20,343 nt of DNA. Origin: an uncultured Eubacteriales bacterium (GTDB lineage: Bacteria; Bacillota; Clostridia; Christensenellales; Borkfalkiaceae). Made by a program: the position numbers and the translations under genes. The stretch is from NCBI GenBank assembly GCA_902465495.1, contig CABQND010000040.1, forward strand, positions 1-20,343, read 5' to 3'. Below the pieces are notes generated by a model. That model worked only from the letters and a program-made list of their open reading frames with translations. It ran no database searches and was not told the DNA's origin. Shown one piece after another: positions 6,798 through 12,999 of the stretch; positions within the stretch are counted from its first letter, which is position 1; every line of letters starts with the position of its first letter.

Positions 6798-7571
6798 TCA
6801 ATGTTGTTTTTCAGGGTTCATCATTACTTCGGTATATCGGTTGAAAATTTCGGCTGAAGGCCCGTCCGCAACCATTCTTCCGCGCTCGATCCAAATAGCA
6901 CGCTCGCAGAGATCGCGTACCGAATCGCTGTGCGAAACGATGAGGAAGGTAAGTCCCTTTGCTTTGAGTTCCGTCAGTTTGTCGTAGCATTTTTTCTGGA
7001 ACGCCATATCGCCCACGGCGAGGATTTCGTCGATGAGCATGATCTCCGCATCCATATTGATGGCGATCGAAAAGCCGAGCCGCGCAAGCATACCCGAAGA
7101 GTACGTTTTAACGGGGGAATAGATGAAATCGCCCAACTCCGCGAAGTCGAGTATATCCTGTAATTTTGCATCGATCTCTTTTTTGGTATAGCCCATGATC
7201 GCGGCATTGAGATAGATGTTTTCCATACCCGTGGCGTTTCCGTCAAAGCCCGCGCCCAACTGCAAAAGGGGAGAAATTCTTCCGTAGCTTTGCGCGTAAC
7301 CCGAAGTGGGTTTTAAAATGCCGGAAACGATTTTTAAAAGCGTACTTTTTCCCACACCGTTGCGGCCGATCAGCGCGACGGCTTCGCCTTTATAAATTTT
7401 AAAATTGATATTTTTCAGGCATACAAATTTTTCGCGTTTGAGATCGCCTTTGAAAGCGCGCACCACCAATTCTTTGAGTGAATCGACGCCCACTTCATAT
7501 TTGGTGAATTTCATGGTGACGTTATTGACTTCGAGCAGGCAACCGTCCGCGGGAATTTTTTCTTTTTTCAT
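6798..7571 (-). CDS. Polysaccharide/teichoic-acid ABC exporter, ATP-binding subunit (TagH/KpsT/Wzt type)
   Basis: This cytosolic ATPase drives export of a lipid-linked polysaccharide with the permease encoded just upstream. The 257 residues show Walker A GRNGVGKST (69-77), a Q-loop region at LLQLGAGF, the signature YSSGM (157-161) in the variant typical of polysaccharide exporters, Walker B EIMLIDE (176-182) and the switch histidine H214. There is an N-terminal insertion (VGVDSLKELVVRAFKGDLKR) characteristic of the TagH/Wzt group. The C-terminal carbohydrate-binding domain of O9a-type Wzt is absent, so no terminal-cap recognition is expected. The start is six bases after the permease stop, with GAGGAG overlapping that stop. 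It is the last gene of the operon. Confidence 0.92.
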   Translation of the reverse strand: MKKEKIPADGCLLEVNNVTMKFTKYEVGVDSLKELVVRAFKGDLKREKFVCLKNINFKIYKGEAVALIGRNGVGKSTLLKIVSGILKPTSGYAQSYGRISPLLQLGAGFDGNATGMENIYLNAAIMGYTKKEIDAKLQDILDFAELGDFIYSPVKTYSSGMLARLGFSIAINMDAEIMLIDEILAVGDMAFQKKCYDKLTELKAKGLTFLIVSHSDSVRDLCERAIWIERGRMVADGPSAEIFNRYTEVMMNPEKQH

Positions 7572-7578
7572 AGACTCC

Positions 7579-8382
7579 TCACAGTTTAGCCGCGATCTTG
7601 TTGCGGACGATGCACATGAACAGATAGCCGATCACAAAAGCTACGATCCCGAACGCATAACAAACGAGATGTTCCCACGCCGAAGGCACGATGCCGGTCA
7701 GGATATCGCGGAAATAGGTGACGTAGTGATACATGGGGTTAAAGGACATGAACCGCGTAACGGTCGGGTTTCCGAGCACGTCGATGGTATAAAACAGCGG
7801 TGTGAGATATGTCCAAAGGGTGAGGATAACCGAATAGATGTGTTCGATATCGCGGAAGAATACGTACAGTGCGCTGAGAAAATAGGAAAGCCCGAGCGAG
7901 AAGAGCATGACTGCGGGAAGAAGTGCGAGGAGCATAACGATATGCCAGCTGAACACGTACTTACCGACAGCAAAGCGGAACAGCGCGACAATGAGAAGCG
8001 CAATGAAGGAAAAACCGAAAGTCACCATCGAAGACAAGACGTTCGCCGTAGGGAACAAGCCGATGGATACTTTGGTTTTTTGGAGCATATCCTGCTGTTG
8101 CACGAGACAAGGCAGCGATCCTGTCGTCGAGGTGCGCATGATATTGAAAATGATGTTGCCCGAAAGGATATAGAGGGGGTAATCCAGCCCGTTGGTGATG
8201 CCTGCCCCGAAAATGGAGGAGAACACGAATGCCATGACTGCCATGTTGAGCAGCGGGTTGAGTACCGTCCAAAGAATACCGATAAAGGAACGGTAATATT
8301 GATTTTTAATATTTCTTCGAACGAGCAGAGTCAGCAAATACCCTTGCTGCGCCAAAGATTTCGACCTTTTTTCTCTCTCCAT
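7579..8382 (-). CDS. Polysaccharide/teichoic-acid ABC exporter, permease subunit (TagG/Wzm/KpsM type)
   Basis: The 267-residue membrane protein has about six hydrophobic segments and the ABC-2 polysaccharide permease architecture. An N-terminal amphipathic stretch (LVRRNIKNQYYRSFIGILW) is followed by the conserved NPLLNMAVMAFVF helix and the YILSGNIIFN segment, and the protein ends with the helix and basic tail NKIAAKL. It would pair with the downstream ATPase to move undecaprenyl-linked glycan across the membrane. The ATG at 8382 follows CGGAG at nine bases. An 87-base gap separates it from the glycosyltransferase gene; no promoter is evident there. Confidence 0.9.
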   Translation of the reverse strand: MEREKRSKSLAQQGYLLTLLVRRNIKNQYYRSFIGILWTVLNPLLNMAVMAFVFSSIFGAGITNGLDYPLYILSGNIIFNIMRTSTTGSLPCLVQQQDMLQKTKVSIGLFPTANVLSSMVTFGFSFIALLIVALFRFAVGKYVFSWHIVMLLALLPAVMLFSLGLSYFLSALYVFFRDIEHIYSVILTLWTYLTPLFYTIDVLGNPTVTRFMSFNPMYHYVTYFRDILTGIVPSAWEHLVCYAFGIVAFVIGYLFMCIVRNKIAAKL

Positions 8383-8469
8383 TCCGAATCTCCGTAATTA
8401 TTTGCCTTTCGCTTTGTCGGCGAGGGGCATATTTTTCCGGTCGGCTTATAACCGCGTGTCAGTGATTGG

Positions 8470-9585
8470 TCAGCGCCGCGACGCGAGCGCTTTGTCGTAA
8501 AAGGCGGCAAGGTTGTCCGCTTCGAGGCGGATATCGTAACCTGCGCCGCGCAGGATATCGTGCGCATTTGTCACGCGCGGAAGATCCTTGGCCATGGCGT
8601 CCGCCCAAACTTCGATGTCGAGGGGCAGAAACGCGTTATTTTTGCAAATATCCGCTTCGCGGGTGATCTTGTCCGAAAACAAACAGGGAAGATCGCATGC
8701 CTGTGCTTCGATTCCGACGACGGGAAACCCTTCATACAGCGAAGGCAGGCAAAACAAGTCAGCGGCGCTGTACCAGGGCGTCAAACGACAAGGCTCAACC
8801 CAGTGTACGCTTTCTGCCAAACCCAGCGAATTCGCTTTTGAAATAAGCTCTTGCTTTTGTGCTCCGTCTCCGACCATCGCAAGAGTGAAGGGGATGGCGG
8901 GATATTTCTTTCGCGCGCGCGCAAAGGCTTCAAGCAGGAAAAATAAATTTTTCTGCGGCGCAAAGCGCCCTGCAAACAGAAGAACGCGCCCGGAAAGATT
9001 GATTTTTTTGCGCGCTTGCGGATCAAACGAATACGTGTCCAAATCGATCGCGTTGCGCAAAATAAATGCGTTGCTTGCTTGTTTTCTGTATAAATTCTGT
9101 GCGGCAAGCTCTCCGCAGGCCATGCGATGAGTCGCGCATTTAGCGGCAAACGGCCGCAAAATCGCTTTTACGGCGTAATGGTCAGAATTTTTGTCGAAGG
9201 TACTGTGCGCATGACAGATGCGCACGGGGGTACCCGCACTTTTTGCCGCGCGAAGCGCAAATGCCGAAAGCGTTGTCAGATGCGAATGCACGATCGAATA
9301 TTTTCCTTCGCGCAAAATGCCTTTCAGGGCGCGCATGGCGCTCAGACAAGATGTTCCGTCAAATGGCGGAACTGTAAACACGCGCGACTCGGCATCGATT
9401 TCGCGCAGTTTTTCTTCCAGCGGCGAAGGTCCATATGTGATAAAATCGAAGCGATAACGGCTCCGATCCATATGCGAATAGTAATTCAAAACGCAGGAAA
9501 CGACGCCGCCCAGGCGTGCGTTTCCCACGATCTGCATAACTTTGATTCGGCCGTCTTTTGTGAGCGACGGTTGCACAGTACCCAT
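8470..9585 (-). CDS. Glycosyltransferase family 4 (GT-B fold), surface polysaccharide synthesis
   Basis: The 371-residue retaining-type glycosyltransferase resembles EpsF-like capsule enzymes. The N-terminal domain begins KVMQIVGNARLGGVVSCVLN, with the glycine-rich acceptor loop, and contains VHSHLTTLSAFALR. The C-terminal nucleotide-sugar domain has LLFAGRFAPQKNLFFLLEAF and the catalytic E-x7-E segment in LYEGFPVVGIEAQACDLP. It would add one sugar, of unknown type, to the undecaprenyl-linked primer made by the upstream phosphoglycosyl transferase. The start at 9585 is three bases after that gene's stop and lacks a clear Shine-Dalgarno sequence, so translation is probably coupled. An internal ATG 16 codons in would cut into the first strand. 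Confidence 0.88.
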   Translation of the reverse strand: MGTVQPSLTKDGRIKVMQIVGNARLGGVVSCVLNYYSHMDRSRYRFDFITYGPSPLEEKLREIDAESRVFTVPPFDGTSCLSAMRALKGILREGKYSIVHSHLTTLSAFALRAAKSAGTPVRICHAHSTFDKNSDHYAVKAILRPFAAKCATHRMACGELAAQNLYRKQASNAFILRNAIDLDTYSFDPQARKKINLSGRVLLFAGRFAPQKNLFFLLEAFARARKKYPAIPFTLAMVGDGAQKQELISKANSLGLAESVHWVEPCRLTPWYSAADLFCLPSLYEGFPVVGIEAQACDLPCLFSDKITREADICKNNAFLPLDIEVWADAMAKDLPRVTNAHDILRGAGYDIRLEADNLAAFYDKALASRR

Positions 9586-9588
9586 GTT

Positions 9589-10278
9589 TTATGAAAGGGT
9601 AGAAGGGTGAAGCTCGGCAGCCGTTTCGGGCTGTACCGTATAGTGGCGCTTCACTTCGCGTTTGAGGTGACGGTATTCCTGTTCGGAAACGGGACGGAGG
9701 AAACGTTCCTCTCCCAAAATAACGACACCGATGGTTTTGACCAAAATTTTTAAATCCAGCCAAGGCGACGCGTGCATGGTGTAGTACACATCATAGTACT
9801 TGCGGTCTTTCATATCGAGATATCCGTTTCCGTACACCTGGCCGAGCCCTGTAAGGCCGGGACGCATTTCAAATTTGACGAGTTCCCAATCTTCGTAATC
9901 GCTGTCATAGACGGGCAGCAGGGGGCGGGGTGCGATGAAGCACATGTCGCCTTTGAGCACGTTAAACAGCTGGGGAAGTTCATCGATTTTAAATTTGCGA
10001 ATTATTTTACCGACTTTTGTGACGTTCGTGTTGTTGTCTTGAATGACGGGGTGATCTTTGTCGAAACTGACCTGTGTGCTTTTCATGGAGCGAAATTTAT
10101 AACAATTGAATTTTTTTCCGCCCGCTCCTGTCCTTCTTTGTTTAAAAATCACTGTTCCGCCGTCTTCTGCCTTGATCGCGATCGCAACTGCCGCCATAAG
10201 AGGTGAAAGCGCGATCACGCCGATCAGTGCCAATAAAAACCCGAACGCATATTTGAATTTCAAATAAGCTCTGTTCAT
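9589..10278 (-). CDS. Undecaprenyl-phosphate sugar phosphotransferase, small monotopic type (PglC/CpsE-like)
   Basis: The enzyme moves a sugar-1-phosphate from a UDP-sugar to undecaprenyl phosphate, starting glycan assembly on the inner membrane face. The 229-residue form has one N-terminal hydrophobic segment (FGFLLALIGVIALSPLMAAVA) acting as a re-entrant helix, then FKQRRTG (45-51), YKFRSM (60-65) and the catalytic Asp-Glu pair D99-E100 in IDELPQLFNVLKGDM. The usual GPRP motif reads APRP (116-119). It lacks the large N-terminal five-helix domain of WbaP/WcaJ. The ATG at 10278 has GAGG eight bases upstream; an earlier in-frame ATG at 10392 lies inside the promoter and is rejected. It is the first gene of the operon. 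Confidence 0.9.
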   Translation of the reverse strand: MNRAYLKFKYAFGFLLALIGVIALSPLMAAVAIAIKAEDGGTVIFKQRRTGAGGKKFNCYKFRSMKSTQVSFDKDHPVIQDNNTNVTKVGKIIRKFKIDELPQLFNVLKGDMCFIAPRPLLPVYDSDYEDWELVKFEMRPGLTGLGQVYGNGYLDMKDRKYYDVYYTMHASPWLDLKILVKTIGVVILGEERFLRPVSEQEYRHLKREVKRHYTVQPETAAELHPSTLS

Positions 10279-10312
10279 AGACAATTCCTCTTTCTTACCT
10301 TCGTGTGATCGT

Positions 10313-10336
10313 ATTTCACATACTGCCATGTGAAAT
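10313..10336. promoter_or_regulatory. 24-bp palindrome in the leader of the polysaccharide operon
   Basis: ATTTCACAT (10313-10321) and ATGTGAAAT (10328-10336) are perfect inverted 9-mers around a 6-base centre. The palindrome sits between the predicted transcription start (near 10357) and the ribosome binding site. It could be a repressor operator or an mRNA hairpin; it has no U-tract and is AT-rich, so an operator is more likely. Confidence 0.55.
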
Positions 10337-10343
10337 GTAAATA

Positions 10344-10385
10344 TTCCTATTGCTACAAGGTGCATTATAACATATTCAATAGGAA
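10344..10385. promoter_or_regulatory. Inverted repeat bracketing the -10 box of the polysaccharide promoter
   Basis: TTCCTATTG (10344-10352) and CAATAGGAA (10377-10385) are perfect inverted 9-mers with a 24-base interval. One arm lies inside the -35/-10 spacer and the other just downstream of the start site. Their centres are 33 bp apart, about three helical turns, so a dimeric or tetrameric regulator could bind both on one face. Confidence 0.55.
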
Positions 10386-10392
10386 CATGCAA
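10364..10392 (-). promoter_or_regulatory. Sigma-A-type promoter of the polysaccharide operon
   Basis: On the minus strand TTGCAT (10387-10392) and TATAAT (10364-10369) are 17 bases apart. The predicted leader is about 80 bases and carries the palindrome at 10313-10336. Confidence 0.75.
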
Positions 10393-10765
10393 ATAAATTT
10401 GTCGCTTTTTTGGAATTTACACAAAAAATACAGCGCATTTTCAAGGAAAGAGGGCTCGTTTTCATCATTAAAGCACAAATTAAAAAATTTTTTCTATTAT
10501 TATAGTGAAAAAAAAGGTGTTTTGTGCAAAGCACTGTGTTCTTAAAACACGTATACGTTTGTTTCGTTCCTGTGCTAAAAATGATAAAGTGTTCAAGTCT
10601 TTCAAAAAAATTACAAATTTTGTTATTTTTGCTTTATGCGGAAAGGTTCTGTTCACAGTATGTGCCAAACAATACCTTTCTTATGTAAGCGGAAAGAAAA
10701 AAATAATTTTTATAACTTTTAACAAAATACGTTTTTTTGATTTTGCGCCGCAAGGCGGCAAAGTC
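10393..10765. other. AT-rich intergenic stretch without a supported gene
   Basis: This divergent spacer is markedly richer in A/T than the flanking genes, with many A and T runs. Small open frames exist but lack good ribosome sites and run into neighbouring genes in other frames. A nested hairpin lies at 10517-10550: GTGTTTT (10517-10523) pairs with AAAACAC (10544-10550), and GTGC (10524-10527) with GCAC (10531-10534). No terminator or known RNA motif was recognised. Confidence 0.5.
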
Positions 10766-10794
10766 TTTACAATTTTGATCGGGATTGTTATAAT
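10766..10794 (+). promoter_or_regulatory. Sigma-A-type promoter of the panE-like gene
   Basis: TTTACA (10766-10771) and a perfect TATAAT (10789-10794) have a 17-base spacer, just upstream of the AAAGGAGGAG ribosome site. Confidence 0.75.
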
Positions 10795-10815
10795 GACAGA
10801 AAAGGAGGAGCGACT

Positions 10816-11832
10816 ATGCGATATGCGATTTTCGGAGCGGGCGCGATGGGGACGGTTTTGGGCGCCCATATAGCGCGTGCGGGTGAGACGGTCGATCTTT
10901 TTACGCGAAATGCCGAACACGTAGCGGCGATGCGTGAACACGGTGCGCAGATCACGGGCATGTCGCCGTTTGTTCAGCGCGTGAATGCATTTACGCCGGA
11001 GGAAATGCAGGGATCGTACGATGTGATCATTTTGATGACCAAACAGAGGCATAACGCGGAAATAGTGAAAGAACTTTTGCCGCATCTTGCAGAAGACGGT
11101 GCGCTTTGCACTTGTCAAAACGGCTTGCCTGAACCGGAAATCGCAAAGATCATCGGGGCAGAGCGTACGCTTGGCTGTGCCGTTGCTTGGGGCGCGACCT
11201 ATCTTCGCCCGGGCGTGTGCGAGCTTACTTCCGATCCGGAAGCGCTTACCTTTTCGTTGGGGGCATACGGGAAGGGCAACCGTCTTGAAGAAACAAAAAG
11301 CCTGCTTGAAAAGATGGGTACAGTCCGTGTTGAATCCGATCTCATGGGGGCACGTTGGGCTAAGCTTTTGATCAACAGCGCTTTTTCCGGGCTTTCGGCG
11401 CTTACGGGCGCAACTTTTGGGGAAATTGCACGCAATAAAAGTTCCCGCCGCATTGCGCAGTGCATTTTGCAGGAGGGGATCGAGGTTGCACGGGCATCAA
11501 AGGTCCAAATTGCACCGTTACAGGGACACAGGATCGATAAACTTTTGGGCTATCGCGGCAGATTGGGTAGAGCGCGTTCTTTTTTGCTCATTCCGATTGC
11601 GATGAAAAAACATGCGAGACTGATTTCGGGGATGCTCCGCGATATCCGCCGCGGCGTACCTTGCGAAATTGATTTTATCAACGGAGCGGTTGTGAAATGG
11701 GCGGAACGTTGCGGGTTTTTTGCTCCATTCAATGCGCGCACGGTGCAACTTGTACGCGCGGTCGAGGCGGGCCAATATCCGCTTTCTATGGAAAATATAA
11801 AATTATTTGAAGACCTGTTGCGTCGCGATTGA
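10816..11832 (+). CDS. Ketopantoate reductase family protein (PanE/ApbA)
   Basis: This is an NAD(P)H-dependent 2-ketoacid reductase. PanE itself reduces 2-dehydropantoate to pantoate in CoA synthesis. The 338-residue protein starts with the Rossmann loop FGAGAMG (6-12), has VIILMTKQRHN and CTCQNGLPEPE in the N-terminal domain, and MGARWAKLLINSAFSGLSALTG, whose lysine and asparagine match the catalytic K and N of the family. The C-terminal helical domain ends with the R-GVPCEIDFINGAVV block that gives the E/N substrate contacts. The start is secured by AAAGGAGGAG before ATG. No panB or panC lies nearby and Clostridia often carry several paralogues, so pantoate synthesis is likely but not certain. 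Confidence 0.85.
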   Translation: MRYAIFGAGAMGTVLGAHIARAGETVDLFTRNAEHVAAMREHGAQITGMSPFVQRVNAFTPEEMQGSYDVIILMTKQRHNAEIVKELLPHLAEDGALCTCQNGLPEPEIAKIIGAERTLGCAVAWGATYLRPGVCELTSDPEALTFSLGAYGKGNRLEETKSLLEKMGTVRVESDLMGARWAKLLINSAFSGLSALTGATFGEIARNKSSRRIAQCILQEGIEVARASKVQIAPLQGHRIDKLLGYRGRLGRARSFLLIPIAMKKHARLISGMLRDIRRGVPCEIDFINGAVVKWAERCGFFAPFNARTVQLVRAVEAGQYPLSMENIKLFEDLLRRD

Positions 11833-11856
11833 ATGCGCGGCAATGAGACATGAAAG

Positions 11857-11893
11857 AAGGACGGAGCGACTTGTTGCCTCTCCGTCCTTTTGT
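11857..11893. terminator. Bidirectional intrinsic terminator
   Basis: AAGGACGGAG (11857-11866) pairs with CTCCGTCCTT (11880-11889) around a 13-base loop, followed by TTTTG on the plus strand. It lies between the convergent panE-like gene and the membrane protein gene. Confidence 0.8.
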
Positions 11894-11903
11894 GCTGAAA
11901 TAT

Positions 11904-12470
11904 TTATTTATGGGAATTTCGGCGTTCGCGCACCGTTTTGCGGGGTGCATTTATGTGTGTGGAATCGACGCTTTCAATGAGCTTGTGCATGTCGATTTCT
12001 TTGCCGTCATCGTCGCACGCGGGTTGGGGCACATAATATTTTTTACCGAATCCGTTCGCAAATTTGTGTTCGACGTATTCAACGATCAGGTTGACGAAAA
12101 TGCTCCAAAGCAGGAAAGGGATGGAGATGCAGACCATGACCAGTGAAAAGACGTTGGCGGTTTGTACGGCAGACAGGATAAAACCGAGAGAGATCGCCGA
12201 ACAAAGCAACTGAATGGAATACTTGGCGACTTTGATGAAACGGTGCAGCTTGGGGCGGGGCGCGTCTTTGAGGTTGATGCGATAGCTTAGAAAGGTAACT
12301 ACGGAAGACAGAAGGAGCGCTACCCCGATCAGACAAAGGAGCAAGATGCCCAAAGCATTGGTAAACGTCAGATAATAGTACAGAGCGTACACCGTATAAG
12401 CTGCATAACCTGTCAAAAAGATACAGCTCAATATAAATCTTGATTTTTTGATCTTTGTTTTAAAACCCAT
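11904..12470 (-). CDS. Uncharacterised four-helix membrane protein
   Basis: I do not recognise a family. The 188-residue product begins with a basic segment (MGFKTKIKKSRF). Four hydrophobic segments follow: ILSCIFLTGYAAYTVYALYY, then ALGILLLCLIGVALLLSSVV, then a pair formed by SIQLLCSAISLGFILSAVQ and VFSLVMVCISIPFLLWSIFV. Between helices two and three is a basic loop, LKDAPRPKLHRFIKVAKY. The C-terminal tail is hydrophilic, with an acidic stretch (ACDDDGKEIDMHK) and a basic end (RKTVRERRNSHK). The ATG at 12470 has a GGAAAA site upstream; a longer frame from 12536 is open but starts in an unusual alternating tract. It is alone on its strand, with a terminator downstream. Confidence 0.65.
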   Translation of the reverse strand: MGFKTKIKKSRFILSCIFLTGYAAYTVYALYYYLTFTNALGILLLCLIGVALLLSSVVTFLSYRINLKDAPRPKLHRFIKVAKYSIQLLCSAISLGFILSAVQTANVFSLVMVCISIPFLLWSIFVNLIVEYVEHKFANGFGKKYYVPQPACDDDGKEIDMHKLIESVDSTHINAPRKTVRERRNSHK

Positions 12471-12515
12471 TGCTTTTCCATGATACACCCTTGCAGGAAA
12501 ATTTGCAATCGTTTT

Positions 12516-12540
12516 TGCGTGCGTACGCGCGCACACGCAC
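12516..12540. other. 25-bp strictly alternating pyrimidine-purine tract
   Basis: From 12516 to 12540 every base alternates pyrimidine and purine, mostly CG and CA/TG steps. This sequence type can adopt left-handed Z-DNA under negative supercoiling. It lies 46 bases upstream of the membrane protein start and in the divergent control region with the vor operon. Confidence 0.6.
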
Positions 12541-12632
12541 TCTCTTTTGCAATATTTTCCGGAAAAAGACGAAAAAGGAAACGATTTTTTTCATAACGGC
12601 AGGAATTGTTAAAGGATTGGCGAAACAATGAA

Positions 12633-12661
12633 TTGCGTTTTGGACGGAAATATGATATAAT
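12633..12661 (+). promoter_or_regulatory. Sigma-A-type promoter of the vor operon
   Basis: TTGCGT (12633-12638) and TATAAT (12656-12661) have a 17-base spacer. The leader to the first ATG is about 75 bases. Confidence 0.75.
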
Positions 12662-12672
12662 AAACAACAGGC

Positions 12673-12718
12673 GCCCGGATAACGGGCAGAACGGCGGCTG
12701 TATACAGCAGTCTTTTTT
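12673..12718 (+). promoter_or_regulatory. Possible attenuator-like leader of the vor operon
   Basis: GCCCG (12673-12677) pairs with CGGGC (12683-12687). A second small hairpin, GCTG-TATA-CAGC (12697-12708), is followed three bases on by six T residues (12713-12718), just before the ribosome site. The second stem is only 4 bp, so terminator function is uncertain. Confidence 0.3.
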
Positions 12719-12743
12719 ATTGGGAGAGCAGGGAGGAAGGAAC

Positions 12744-12950
12744 ATGGCATCCATCACCATTGACGAAAATATATGCAAAGGCTGCGGTCTTTGTGCGAAC
12801 GCTTGCCCGAAAAAGGTGATTTCGCTGAGCGAGCACCGCATGAACGCAAACGGATACTTTGTAGCGGAAGTGCGTAATCCGCAAAACTGTATCGGATGTG
12901 CATTTTGTGCGATCATGTGTCCGGACTGTGCGATCGAAGTTGAAAAATAA
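12744..12950 (+). CDS. vorD: 2-oxoacid:ferredoxin oxidoreductase delta subunit, 2x[4Fe-4S] ferredoxin domain protein
   Basis: This 68-residue iron-sulfur protein passes electrons from the TPP-containing subunits to free ferredoxin. Two complete cluster motifs are visible, CKGCGLCANACP and CIGCAFCAIMCP, in the CxxCxxCxxxCP pattern that gives two [4Fe-4S] clusters. The ATG at 12744 follows GGGAGGAAGG. A longer frame upstream would run through the promoter and leader and is rejected. It is first in the operon delta-alpha-beta-gamma, 49 bases before the alpha subunit gene. Confidence 0.9.
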   Translation: MASITIDENICKGCGLCANACPKKVISLSEHRMNANGYFVAEVRNPQNCIGCAFCAIMCPDCAIEVEK

Positions 12951-12999
12951 GAAGCAAGTTTTATCTCTTTTGAAAGATTTTGCGTGAAGGAGATTTTAT

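Noticed and set aside
10505..10873. A 122-codon frame reading into the panE-like gene
   Set aside because: It crosses the panE promoter and ribosome site and ends in another frame of the coding region.
12510..12536. Upstream start of the membrane protein at 12536
   Set aside because: The extension would begin in the alternating CG tract, add a basic non-membrane leader and has no ribosome site; the ATG at 12470 directly before the basic-hydrophobic N-terminus is preferred.
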